Below are positions 37,921 to 46,093 of a stretch of DNA of 64,000 nt, in pieces. The stretch spans positions 4,812,501-4,876,500 of the forward strand of contig NZ_JAKWJU010000002.1 of NCBI RefSeq assembly GCF_022524345.1, read 5' to 3'. The notes under the pieces were generated by a model, which saw nothing but the letters and a program-made list of their open reading frames with translations, searched no databases and had not been told where the DNA came from. Source of the stretch: Streptomyces marispadix. GTDB lineage: Bacteria; Actinomycetota; Actinomycetes; Streptomycetales; Streptomycetaceae. Position 1 is the stretch's first letter. Each line of letters opens with the position of its first letter. The position numbers were made by a program, and so were the translations under genes.

Positions 37921-39604
37921 CGGGGACTCCCGCGCCGCCCGTCGGCTCCTTGCGTACGAACGCGCTCCGCAGCGTGTGATACGGCTCGTCCCGTCCGAAG
38001 AACTGCCGGTGCATGCGGGCCAGTTCCTCCCGGCGGTACTCCGCCAGCGGCTTCACGGACTCGTCGCGCTCGCGTGCCTGCGCCTTGCCCGCGAGGCGCT
38101 CGCGCAGCACGGGCATGCCCGCCAGCTCCACCGCCATCCGTGCCGTCTCGCCTGCGAAGTCCGCCGGAGCGGCGGCCACCAGACGGTCCACCAGGCCCGC
38201 CTCGGCGGCGGCCTGCGCGCTCATCGGCAGCGCCTCACGCATCAGACGTCCGGCCGCCGCCTCGCCCACGCGCCGGGGGAGTGTGTACGTCCAGAACTCC
38301 GATCCGTACAGGCCCATCAGCCGGTAGTGCGGATTGAGCACCGCGCCCTGTCTGCACCACACCTCGTCGGCGGCGAGGGCGAGCATCACGCCTCCGGCCG
38401 CCGCGTTGCCGCCCAGCGCAGCGACCACCACGCGGTCTGTCGTGCGCAGCACGGCCTCGACCAGGTCGTCCATGGCGCCGATGTTGGCCCAGGACTCCTC
38501 GGCGGGGTCCTCGGCGGCCTCGATGACGTTGAGGTGGATGCCGTTGGAGAAGAAGTCGCGGCGGCTGCCGAGCACGAGCACGGAGGTGGGGCGGGAGAGC
38601 GCGTAGCGGTAGGCCGCCAGCAGCCGGCGGCACTGGCCGGTGCTCATCGCGCCGCCGGGAAAGGAGAACCAGAGGAACCCGGCTGTGCCGCGCTGCTCGT
38701 AGCGGATGTCCGTCCATGTGCCGTCGCCGCACTCGATCGGCGCGGGCACCTCCGGCACCGACTTCGGCAGACGCGAACCCAGGGCGCCGACCGCGGGCGT
38801 CTTGAACGTCGCGGGTCCGCCCGGTGTGCGCCTCGGCCGCAGTTCGGGGATCCACACCGCGCCGTCGACGGTCGCGCGGCACACGGCTCCCGCACGGGTC
38901 GCGACGATCTCACCCGGGGCCGCGCCGTCCGTGTGCAGGGAGCGCTCGGGGTGGCCGCCGTGCAAGTACCAGTCGGCGCCCAGCAGTTCGTCGAGCACGC
39001 CCGGCTGGGAGTCGGCGGCACGCAGCTTGCGCAGCACCGTGCGGGTGGGGTCCGACGCCCAGTCGATACGGCGCGTCCTCTGGCGGAACAAGGGCCGCCG
39101 CACCACTTCACAGGCGGCCTCTTCCTGCGGCTGCGGCTTGTGGTCACCCGAGGCGAAGCGGCTCACGGCGAGCTTGACGGCGGCCGACGCGGCGTCGGAC
39201 ATCTCATTGCGGTAGACGTCGCTCTTGCCTGCTCCGGGCTCAGGCAGCGTGAAGGGGACGGTGGCCCAGACGTCGCCCGCGTCCATCTCGGCGTCGGCCT
39301 GAAGCACGGTCACCGCCCAGTGGCGGGCGCCGCCGTGGATCGCCCAGTCAAGGGAGGAGGGGCCGCGGTCGCCGGGCGGCCCGGGGTGCACCACGAGGCA
39401 GACGTGCCGCGACCACACCGCCTCGGGGATCGCGGTCTTGAGCATCGGCGCGACGATCAGCTCGGGCCGGTGCCGGTGTACCGCCTCCCGCAGCGCGCCG
39501 TCGTCGCCGCACACGTAGTCCAACTCGTGGCCGAGATCGGTCAGTTCGGCTTGCACGCGCTGGGTGAGGCTGTTGAACGCGCTGGCCACGAGCAGAATAC
39601 GCAC
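37910..39604 (-). CDS. hypX: HypX/HoxX hydrogenase maturation protein (CO-ligand synthesis)
   Basis: HypX makes the CO ligand of O2-tolerant [NiFe]-hydrogenases from N10-formyl-tetrahydrofolate via formyl-CoA. The 564-residue protein has both modules: an N-terminal formyltransferase-like half with HPGPPGDRGPSSLDWAI near 73-89, and a C-terminal crotonase-fold half (about 290-500) with GGNAAAGGVMLALAADEVWC and NPHYRLMGLYGSEFWTY. No hydrogenase structural or hyp gene is in the window, so it stands alone here. ATG at 39604 opens directly on MRILLVASAFNSLTQRV, the family start. Confidence 0.87.
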   Translation of the reverse strand: MRILLVASAFNSLTQRVQAELTDLGHELDYVCGDDGALREAVHRHRPELIVAPMLKTAIPEAVWSRHVCLVVHPGPPGDRGPSSLDWAIHGGARHWAVTVLQADAEMDAGDVWATVPFTLPEPGAGKSDVYRNEMSDAASAAVKLAVSRFASGDHKPQPQEEAACEVVRRPLFRQRTRRIDWASDPTRTVLRKLRAADSQPGVLDELLGADWYLHGGHPERSLHTDGAAPGEIVATRAGAVCRATVDGAVWIPELRPRRTPGGPATFKTPAVGALGSRLPKSVPEVPAPIECGDGTWTDIRYEQRGTAGFLWFSFPGGAMSTGQCRRLLAAYRYALSRPTSVLVLGSRRDFFSNGIHLNVIEAAEDPAEESWANIGAMDDLVEAVLRTTDRVVVAALGGNAAAGGVMLALAADEVWCRQGAVLNPHYRLMGLYGSEFWTYTLPRRVGEAAAGRLMREALPMSAQAAAEAGLVDRLVAAAPADFAGETARMAVELAGMPVLRERLAGKAQARERDESVKPLAEYRREELARMHRQFFGRDEPYHTLRSAFVRKEPTGGAGVPGRP

Positions 39605-39849
39605 CGCACACTCCTGGTTCCGACGGGCCGGGGACCGGGCGGCTCCCCGGCCGAACAGCCGGACGCTATCCCCGTACGGCGGGACGCTCCGTGAACCGTG
39701 AGGTGTGTGGCAGGCACACGACCCGTACGGACGTGTGCCTCCCGTGGAAACGGAGGGTGCGGATCAACCACCGGCGGTGGACGGGGGGATGGGACACGGG
39801 CGCCGGGCCTCGGGGACCCGGCAGCCGTGACTTCCGGCCCCGGCGCCGC

Positions 39850-40521
39850 TCAGAACAGCCGCAGCTTGTCGTCCTCGATGCCGCGCAGCGCGTCGTAGTC
39901 GAGAGTGACGCAGCCGATGCCGCGGTCGGCCGCCAGCACACGGGCCTGAGGCTTGATCTCCTGAGCCGCGAACACGCCCTTGACCGGGGCGAGATGAGGA
40001 TCGCGGTTGAGGAGGTCGAGATAGCGGGTGAGCTGCTCGACGCCGTCTATCTCGCCGCGGCGCTTGATCTCGATGGCCACCGTCGCGCCCGACTCGTCCC
40101 TGCCGAGGATGTCCACGGGGCCGATCGCCGTCGGATATTCGCGGCGGATCAGCGTCCAGCCCTCGCCGAGCGTCTCCATGCGGTCCGCGAGCAGCTCCTG
40201 GAGGTGCGCCTCGACTCCGTCCTTGATCAGGCCCGGGTCCGGGCCGAGTTCGTGCGACGAGTCGTGAAGGATCTCGTGCATCGTGATGATCAATTTCTCG
40301 CCCGACTTGTTCTGCACGGTCCACACCGGCCCTGTGCCCTCCTCGGACTCCTTCACGGTGCACGGCGGCGACATCCAGTTGAGGGGCTTGTAGGCGCGGT
40401 CGTCCGCGTGCACGGACACCGAACCGTCGGCCTTGACCAGGATCAGCCGTGGAGCCAGGGGGAGATGAGCGGTGAGCCTTCCGGCGTAGTCGACGGAGCA
40501 CCGGGCGATGACGAGACGCAT
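39850..40521 (-). CDS. nucS: Endonuclease NucS (non-canonical mismatch repair)
   Basis: NucS/EndoMS cuts both strands at mismatches and replaces MutS-MutL in most actinobacteria. The 223-residue protein has the N-terminal dimer/DNA-binding domain ([24 protein letters not shown]) and the C-terminal RecB-like nuclease with [22 protein letters not shown] (Asp...Glu-x-Lys catalytic set) and [10 protein letters not shown]. It ends in DDKLRLF, the terminal motif thought to bind the sliding clamp. It is divergent from the hypothetical gene at 40755. Confidence 0.95.
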   Translation of the reverse strand: MRLVIARCSVDYAGRLTAHLPLAPRLILVKADGSVSVHADDRAYKPLNWMSPPCTVKESEEGTGPVWTVQNKSGEKLIITMHEILHDSSHELGPDPGLIKDGVEAHLQELLADRMETLGEGWTLIRREYPTAIGPVDILGRDESGATVAIEIKRRGEIDGVEQLTRYLDLLNRDPHLAPVKGVFAAQEIKPQARVLAADRGIGCVTLDYDALRGIEDDKLRLF

Positions 40522-40754
40522 GAGCGGTCACGCTACTGGACCCGCCCGCGCGATGCGATTCGCCCCTGGATGGTCCTCTTCGACCGTGGCCGGATGTATG
40601 CCCATTCGCATGGTGCGGTCACTGTCCGCCCCTTACCGTTAACGATGGGGGGTGTCGCCGTACGGAGTCGTGTAATCACTCGGCGCCGAGCGGGGTCCCT
40701 TCCAATCCACCAGGAAGACCCCTAAATCCCCAGGGGTCGCGAGAGGAGATCCCT

Positions 40755-41147
40755 ATGTCGCTCGACGTCTCACCGGACCTGCTGGCACAGGCGGAACGGG
40801 GCGAAGTCGACGAGCGTGACTTCGTCGACTGCGTACGCACGTCACTCCCATACGCATGGGAGATGATCAGCACCCTGGTGGCCAGGCTCAAGGTGGACGG
40901 CGGCGAATTCGCCGACAACCAGACGCCGCCACCGGACGAGCAGGCCCGTGGGCAGCTCTTGCGCGCTCTCGCGAGCGATGCGATACGCGGCTCGCTGGAA
41001 CGTCACTTCGGAGTGCGGCTCGCCTTCCAGAACTGTCACCGGGTCGCGGTCTTCCCGTTGGACGGCGCGGTCGACGAGCGGCTGGCGCGCTTCACTTCCG
41101 TGCGCGGACAGTTGCTCAACCAGTCGCCGACGCTTCGCGACTGCTGA
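40755..41147 (+). CDS. Conserved actinobacterial hypothetical protein next to nucS
   Basis: The 130-residue soluble protein reads SLPYAWEMISTLVARLKVDGGEFADN, then QLLRALASDAIRGSLERHFGVRLAFQNCHRVAVFPLD, and ends QLLNQSPTLRDC. I recall a highly conserved protein of this kind in Streptomyces (SCO5389-like) of unknown function. ATG at 40755 follows GAGAGGAG. It has a divergent promoter region (233 bases) with nucS, and a hairpin follows the stop. Confidence 0.8.
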   Translation: MSLDVSPDLLAQAERGEVDERDFVDCVRTSLPYAWEMISTLVARLKVDGGEFADNQTPPPDEQARGQLLRALASDAIRGSLERHFGVRLAFQNCHRVAVFPLDGAVDERLARFTSVRGQLLNQSPTLRDC

Positions 41148-41168
41148 CGCGGAGCGCGGCACTTGTGC

Positions 41169-41204
41169 CACGTTGCCGCTGCTCCCGTGGGCAGCGGCAG
41201 CGTG
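41169..41204 (+). terminator. Hairpin terminator after the nucS-adjacent gene
   Basis: CACGTTGCCGCTGC (41169-41182) pairs with GCAGCGGCAGCGTG (41191-41204) with one G-U pair and an 8-base loop. Confidence 0.75.
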
Positions 41205-41284
41205 CCGTGGGGGAGAGCTCCGGAGCCGGCGCCGATGCCGGCCCGTGACGCGCGACGTGTGAACGGCGGGGAGGTTTCAGGGGG

Positions 41285-42547
41285 TCACGGCCCCGGGGGG
41301 AGCGACGCCACGACCTCCTCGCCCAGTCGCTGCACGTTGCGTTCGGTGGCCGCGAGGTCGCCGGTGCCCTCCACGAGAAGCGCGAAGCGGCCGATCCCGG
41401 TGCGCTCGTGCGTCGCGGCGAGCCTGTCCGCGCACAGCCGCGGTGTCCCCACCGGGTGCAGGCTGCACAGCAGTTCGGTGTAGGCGACCGGATCGCGCAT
41501 GGTGCGGGCGCGGTCGTCGACGGTGCGATGGGCACCGAGTCCCTCGCGGAACCAGCCCGGCATCGACTTCGTAAGGGACTCGACGGCCTCCGCGGTGGTG
41601 TCGGCCACCTGTGCCACGCCCGCCGAGACGTGCAGCGAGGCGGCGCGTGCGATCTCGTCCGGGTCGTGCCCGGCGTCTCGGGCCTCGCGCCGCCACATCG
41701 TCACGGCCTCCGCCTTCTCCTCGTCGCCGCAGTGCATGCCGAGCAGCATCGGCAGACAGCGCCTCGCCGCGAGACGGACCGAGCCCGGGGAGGTGCAGGC
41801 GACGACGACCGCGGGGCCCTTCGCCGGGTGATCGGCGGAGGCGTCCGCGTGCGAGGCGTCGACGTGCGAGGCGTCGACGTGTGAGTCGTCTGCGGTCGAG
41901 ATGTCTGCGGAGGGGGTGGCCTCTCCGGCGGTGCGTCCGGCGGGTGCCGTTTCCGTGCCGTCGGTGCCCGAACGGGCCCGCTGCGGGCCGGTGCCCGAAC
42001 CGGCGTCCCACAGCGGCGAATTGGACCCCGCCCCGCCACGTGCGGGTGTGAACGTCTCGTCGCAGCGCGGCACCACGTCGACCTCGCGGAAGCGGTAGCG
42101 CTCGCCGTCGGCACCGACCCGCTTCTCCCTCAGCCAGCGCAGCAGCAGGTCCAGCGACTCCGGGAAGCCGTGCTCGTAGGCGTCGAGGCCACCGCCCAGC
42201 ACCTCCAGATCGACCCACGGCCCGCCGCGCCCCACGCCGAGCGTGAAGCGGCCCCCGGACGTGAGATGCAGCAGCGCTGACTGCTCGCCGAGGGCGACCG
42301 GATGAGCGTTGGGCAGCACGGAGACGGCGGTGCCCACGCCGATGCGCCGGGTGCGCCCCAGCAGCAGGGCGGCGAGAGTCACCGCCGAGGGGCACACCCC
42401 GTACGGCACGAAGTGGTGCTCGGCGAGCCACACCGAGTCGAGCCCGGCCGCCTCCGCCGTCTCAGCCGTACGTACCGCGCGGTGCAGCGGTTCTGCCTGC
42501 CCCTGCCCGGGGAACTGTGCCGCCAGCACGAATGCTCCAACTCGCAT
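41285..42547 (-). CDS. Luciferase-like (LLM class) flavin-dependent oxidoreductase
   Basis: The 420-residue TIM-barrel flavin or F420 enzyme has MRVGAFVLAAQFPGQ, AGLDSVWLAEHHFVPYG (the luciferase-family AEHH motif), IGVGTAVSVLPNAHPVALGEQ and GGRFTLGVGRGGP. An insertion of about 70 residues (about 185-260) rich in Gly, Thr, Asp and His interrupts the barrel and holds the repeat DASHVDASHVDASHADASAD. The substrate is unknown. ATG at 42547 was chosen over the frame start at 42598 because it opens on the first beta strand. Confidence 0.85.
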   Translation of the reverse strand: MRVGAFVLAAQFPGQGQAEPLHRAVRTAETAEAAGLDSVWLAEHHFVPYGVCPSAVTLAALLLGRTRRIGVGTAVSVLPNAHPVALGEQSALLHLTSGGRFTLGVGRGGPWVDLEVLGGGLDAYEHGFPESLDLLLRWLREKRVGADGERYRFREVDVVPRCDETFTPARGGAGSNSPLWDAGSGTGPQRARSGTDGTETAPAGRTAGEATPSADISTADDSHVDASHVDASHADASADHPAKGPAVVVACTSPGSVRLAARRCLPMLLGMHCGDEEKAEAVTMWRREARDAGHDPDEIARAASLHVSAGVAQVADTTAEAVESLTKSMPGWFREGLGAHRTVDDRARTMRDPVAYTELLCSLHPVGTPRLCADRLAATHERTGIGRFALLVEGTGDLAATERNVQRLGEEVVASLPPGP

Positions 42548-42757
42548 GCTGCTCCGTCCTCTTGAGCTTCGCGGCCTCCTGGCAATAACGGCTGACACGT
42601 GCCAAAGGCACGGCCTTTCACAAGATTCTTCCGATGAACGTCAGGTGGCAACAGGCTGCGCACTCGTTCGGTCCGTCCCCGCGCCCGGACCCGGGGCATA
42701 CCGGGGCCCGATGGCTACTGTGGAAGCCGTCCGCCCTACGAGCTCTCGAGGTGTTCC

Positions 42758-43090
42758 GTGTCGCCGCGTCGTAACCGCCCCCGCAGCGGTGCAGCCAAGT
42801 CCGCCGTGGGCAGCGGGAGCGAGGAGGGCCCCGGTACGCGCTACGGGATCGAGCGCACGGAGGAGTGGCGCGGCGAGGAGTGGGCCGTGCGGCAGATCGG
42901 CGGCGCGACGGGCAAGCGGTACCGCTGCCCCGGCTGTGACCAGGAGATCCCGCCGGGAGTGCCGCATGTCGTGGCGTGGCCGCGCCTCGGGGGCGTGGAC
43001 GACAGACGTCACTGGCACAAGTCCTGCTGGAACGCCCGGGACAGGCGCGGTGCACGCGTCCAGCGCTCGCGCAACGCGCCCCGCTACTAG
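42758..43090 (+). CDS. Small basic protein with a zinc-ribbon-like Cys/His motif
   Basis: The 110-residue protein has a basic N-terminus (SPRRNRPRSG), a middle with EWRGEEWAVRQIGGATGKRYRCPGC, and CPGCDQEIPPGVPHVV followed by HWHKSCW. The C-x2-C ... H-x-H-x3-C arrangement could bind zinc. It resembles the short proteins annotated vaguely in Streptomyces as ATP/GTP-binding, but no P-loop is visible. The start is GTG at 42758. Function is unknown. Confidence 0.7.
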   Translation: MSPRRNRPRSGAAKSAVGSGSEEGPGTRYGIERTEEWRGEEWAVRQIGGATGKRYRCPGCDQEIPPGVPHVVAWPRLGGVDDRRHWHKSCWNARDRRGARVQRSRNAPRY

Positions 43091-43147
43091 AGGCGCCCGC
43101 CGTCGATGCGCCGACGGAGCCCAGGCCCCGGTACCGGCCCCTCTCCC

Positions 43148-43189
43148 GTTCTCGGTCCCGGCCTCGGTCGCGTTCTCGGTCCCGGCCTC
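43148..43189. repeat. Direct repeat of 18 bp, period 24
   Basis: GTTCTCGGTCCCGGCCTC occurs at 43148-43165 and 43172-43189 between convergent genes; the second copy runs into the stop codon of the permease at 43188. Confidence 0.7.
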
Positions 43190-44204
43190 AGTACAGCCGC
43201 CGTCGGCCCCAGCAGCAGACGAACACCGCTATGGCGGCGGCGAGCGCGAACATGACCGCTGCTCCCGTCCACAGCATGGGAGTCAGCTCGGACGTGGGCA
43301 GATACTTCACCGACCAGCCGACGACGTCCTTGCTGTCCAGGCATGCGTCGATCGTCTTCCGGGTCCGCCCGGTGCAGGCGCTCTGGTCGAGCAGGCGGCC
43401 CGAGGCGGTCAGGTAGTAGCGGTCCAAGTCGTAGGCGGCGTCGGGCAGTCGGGGGAGGTCGCGTACGCCGTCGCTGGTGGTGGCCGTCCTCGTGTCGCCG
43501 AACTTCAGCCAGTTCAGCGCCCAGATCGCGGGCACCGTGACGGAGAAGCCGAACGCCACCACCATGGACAGCAGCGTGCGGCGCAGGATCATGCCGATCG
43601 CGACGCCGCCGACCAGCGTGAGCAGTGTCAGCGCCACCGGTACGGGCCCCGTCACGCCGCCCGCCACCCAGTAGAGGATCTTGTCGGCCTCGCGTGCGGG
43701 CCCGAGCCACCAGCCGAACGCGGCGGAGAGCGCCGTACTGCACACCGCAACGACGAGCACCGCCATGCCGAGCTTCGTGGCGATCCAGCGTCCGCGGCTG
43801 ACGGCCTGCGAGTTGACGAGCCTGCCCGTGCCCTGTTCCAGATCGGCCGCGATCAGGGGGGCGCCCAGCAGTACGCCCGCGAGCACGGGCAGGAGGAGAC
43901 CGAGCGCCGAAGCGGTGTCGGACAGGCGGGAGTTGTAGATCTGGAAACCGGACTCCCAGTCGGACGACGCCGGATGCGGCCAGCCGACCCTGTCGAGGAA
44001 CGCCAGCATGTTCGTGCGCTGATAGGCGAACCATGCGACGGTCGCGCCCGTGGCGGCGATCGCGGTCCAGAACGCCGCACGGTGCTGGCGCCACACCAGC
44101 CACGTCAGCCCGCTGAGCCTCGGGCCGCGGGCGCGGCGCGCGGTGTGTGCCGTGGAGGCGGCGGACGCCTGGCCTCCGGTGTGGGGGGTTGTCGTGGTCG
44201 TCAT
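43188..44204 (-). CDS. ABC-2 type exporter permease
   Basis: The 338-residue membrane protein has about six hydrophobic segments and a large loop between segments 5 and 6 (about 240-300, with SACTGRTRKTIDACLDS, where two cysteines may pair outside). The stretch APLIAADLEQGTGRLVNSQAVSRGRW is typical of ABC-2 permeases. Its ATG overlaps the ATPase stop (ATGA), making one transport unit with 44201-45151 under the GntR regulator upstream. Confidence 0.87.
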   Translation of the reverse strand: MTTTTTPHTGGQASAASTAHTARRARGPRLSGLTWLVWRQHRAAFWTAIAATGATVAWFAYQRTNMLAFLDRVGWPHPASSDWESGFQIYNSRLSDTASALGLLLPVLAGVLLGAPLIAADLEQGTGRLVNSQAVSRGRWIATKLGMAVLVVAVCSTALSAAFGWWLGPAREADKILYWVAGGVTGPVPVALTLLTLVGGVAIGMILRRTLLSMVVAFGFSVTVPAIWALNWLKFGDTRTATTSDGVRDLPRLPDAAYDLDRYYLTASGRLLDQSACTGRTRKTIDACLDSKDVVGWSVKYLPTSELTPMLWTGAAVMFALAAAIAVFVCCWGRRRLY

Positions 44205-45151
44205 GCTGCTGCCGCCTTCGGGTCGACATGGGCACTGGGGCTGATCAGCGGAGGTGTGCCGGGGGAGCGCAGATAGGCGAGCAGGACCTCCTCAAGGCTC
44301 GGAATCTCGGCCTGCCAGGCGCCCGCGACGGGACCGTCGGGGCGGATGAGCGCGGTGACCTGGCGGCCGTTGACGCGGGACTCGACGACGGTGTGCGCTG
44401 CGAGTTCGCGCGGCACGACCCCGTCGCCGGTGTGCGCCCCGGTGAGCAGGGCGTGGGCGGTGAGGAGTTCGTCGACGTCGCCTGCCATGCGTACGCCGCC
44501 CCCGGCGATGACGAGCAGGTAGTCGCAGATGCTCTCCAGGTCGGCGAGCTGGTGGGAGGACATCAGCACGGTCGTGCCGTGCTCGGCGGCCTCGGCCATG
44601 AGGACGGACATCAGCTCACGGCGCACGAGCGGGTCCAGGTCGGACATCGGCTCGTCGAGCACGAACAGATCGGGCCGCCGGCCGAAGGCGAGCGCGAAGG
44701 CCACGCGGGTGCGCTGTCCGCCGGAGAGGCTGCCGACGCGGGCGCCGAGCGGCACGTCGCCGGAGCGCACGATCTGCTCGGCGATGCGCTGATCCCAGTG
44801 AGGGTTCAGCTCGCGGCCCATGCGCAGGGTCTCGGCGACGGTGAACCGCCGGAACAGCGGCTTGTCCTGGGCGAGGAAGGCGGTGCGCCGCTTCGCCTCC
44901 GCAGAACCGGGCTCCGCGCCGAAGATCCGGACGGTCCCGGCAGTCGGCCTGACCAGGTTCACGGCCGTGCCCATCAGCGTGGTCTTGCCCGCGCCGTTGG
45001 GGCCCACGAGCCCGCAGACCCGGCCGGCGGGCAGCCGGAACGAGCAGTCCTTCAGCGCCCAGCCGCGGCGGTACCGCTTGCCCAGGCCGTACGCCTCGAT
45101 CGCGGACTCGCCCGTGGCGTCGAGCCTTTCGTCGTCCGTGTACGTGCTCAA
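44201..45151 (-). CDS. ABC transporter ATP-binding protein
   Basis: The 316-residue ATPase has Walker A GLVGPNGAGKTT, signature SLSGGQRTRVA, Walker B LFVLDEPMSDLDP and H-loop LMSSHQLADLE. The start is probably TTG at 45151, which overlaps the TGA of the GntR gene (TTGA) and has GAGGAG upstream; no ATG or GTG fits better. Operon order is GntR regulator, ATPase, permease, the usual layout of YtrA-type exporters that respond to cell-envelope stress. The substrate is unknown. Confidence 0.9.
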   Translation of the reverse strand: MSTYTDDERLDATGESAIEAYGLGKRYRRGWALKDCSFRLPAGRVCGLVGPNGAGKTTLMGTAVNLVRPTAGTVRIFGAEPGSAEAKRRTAFLAQDKPLFRRFTVAETLRMGRELNPHWDQRIAEQIVRSGDVPLGARVGSLSGGQRTRVAFALAFGRRPDLFVLDEPMSDLDPLVRRELMSVLMAEAAEHGTTVLMSSHQLADLESICDYLLVIAGGGVRMAGDVDELLTAHALLTGAHTGDGVVPRELAAHTVVESRVNGRQVTALIRPDGPVAGAWQAEIPSLEEVLLAYLRSPGTPPLISPSAHVDPKAAAA

Positions 45152-45663
45152 CGGGGCTCCTCGCTTCCGCCAGGACGGCCGCCGGACGGGCCGCCCGCGT
45201 GGCTGTCTGCGTGACCGCCCGCGTGGCTGTCTCCGTGGATGTCTGCGTGGGTCATCGCGCCGGCCGCCGCTTCCCTGGCGTAGCGCTCCTCCAGGACCGA
45301 GGCCACCAGGGCACTCACGTCGTCCCGTTCGAGGCCCGCCGCACGTGCGCGGTCCATCCACGCGGCCAGCTCGTTGCGGAGCGGGGAGTCGGCCGCGGCC
45401 TGCGGCTGGGCCAGTGACCGGCGTACGAACGTGCCCATGCCGGGCCGAGGTTCGACCAGGCCCTCCCGTTCCAGCTCCCGGTACGCCTTGAGCGTCGTGT
45501 TCGGGTTGACCGCGCTGGTCTCCGCGACCTCCTTGGCCGTGGGCAGCCGGTCGCCGGGGAGGAGGACGCCCAGCCGCAGCGCCTGCTTGGTCTGGAGGAC
45601 GATCTGCTGGTAGGCCGCGATCCCGCTTCTTCTGTCGATCCGGAACTCGATCTTCCTCACCAC
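45148..45663 (-). CDS. GntR-family regulator, YtrA type
   Basis: The 171-residue repressor has an N-terminal winged helix (IAAYQQIVLQTKQALRLGVLLPGDRLPTAKEVAE, NPNTTLKAYRELEREGLVEPRPGMGTFV) and only a short C-terminal dimer helix, as in the YtrA subfamily that controls ABC exporters. The tail is His/Gly/Ser-rich with repeats (HADIHGDSHAGGHADSHAGG), which might bind metal or be a simple expansion. The start is GTG at 45663 or 45660. A dyad operator lies a few bases upstream. Confidence 0.88.
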   Translation of the reverse strand: MVRKIEFRIDRRSGIAAYQQIVLQTKQALRLGVLLPGDRLPTAKEVAETSAVNPNTTLKAYRELEREGLVEPRPGMGTFVRRSLAQPQAAADSPLRNELAAWMDRARAAGLERDDVSALVASVLEERYAREAAAGAMTHADIHGDSHAGGHADSHAGGPSGGRPGGSEEPR

Positions 45664-45668
45664 CCTTT

Positions 45669-45684
45669 CACTAGTTTGTTAGTG
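45669..45684. promoter_or_regulatory. Probable GntR operator
   Basis: CACTA-6-TAGTG is a perfect dyad (45669-45673 and 45680-45684) with further T/A symmetry outside it, 6-21 bases before the GntR start. It is AT-rich in a GC-rich region, as for autoregulated YtrA-type repressors. Confidence 0.65.
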
Positions 45685-45706
45685 GAATGATGGTGGAGGC
45701 ATGAGG

Positions 45707-45748
45707 GTGCCTTGTCAAACGAACTGGTGGGCCCCCGTGGGCAGTTGA
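45707..45748 (+). CDS. Possible 13-codon leader peptide upstream of the ABC-F gene
   Basis: GTG at 45707, 7 bases after a perfect GGAGG (45695-45699), opens a 13-residue frame MPCQTNWWAPVGS. GC-rich complementary segments follow (CCGGGCCCGG; CGGCC/GGCCG near 45760-45780). Many ABC-F resistance genes are controlled by ribosome stalling on such leaders. No conservation data are available, so this is speculative. Confidence 0.3.
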   Translation: MPCQTNWWAPVGS

Positions 45749-46093
45749 AATCCGAGTGCCGGGCCCGGCCGTCGGCCGGTACAGTCGGAAGCGTCCTGTC
45801 GTCTCCGATAGAGGTGGACGTTGCGCATCTGAGGTCCGCGATCATCACGCGTCACGGCACAGTCCGTCTGAGCACTGTCCGTACGAGCGTCACGCCGAGC
45901 CGGCCGCCCGCCGCCCGTGAACGCCCGTCCGCTCCGTGACCCGCGTGGATGCGACCTCGGTGCATGAGCCGCCCCTCCCCTCCGACAGGGCCAGGGCAGC
46001 ACCCCACTCCAGGACTCACACGGCTCGTGCCGACGCGTGGTGCTCGCATACGAAGCCCCTTGCCGCCCGCGCACACGACTGTGAGAAACGATC
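45749..46093 (+). promoter_or_regulatory. Leader region before the ABC-F gene
   Basis: There are 345 bases without a supported gene beyond the small leader frame. GC-rich inverted segments near 45760-45785 could form alternative hairpins. No clear ribosome site other than GAGAAACG precedes the ATG at 46094. Confidence 0.35.
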
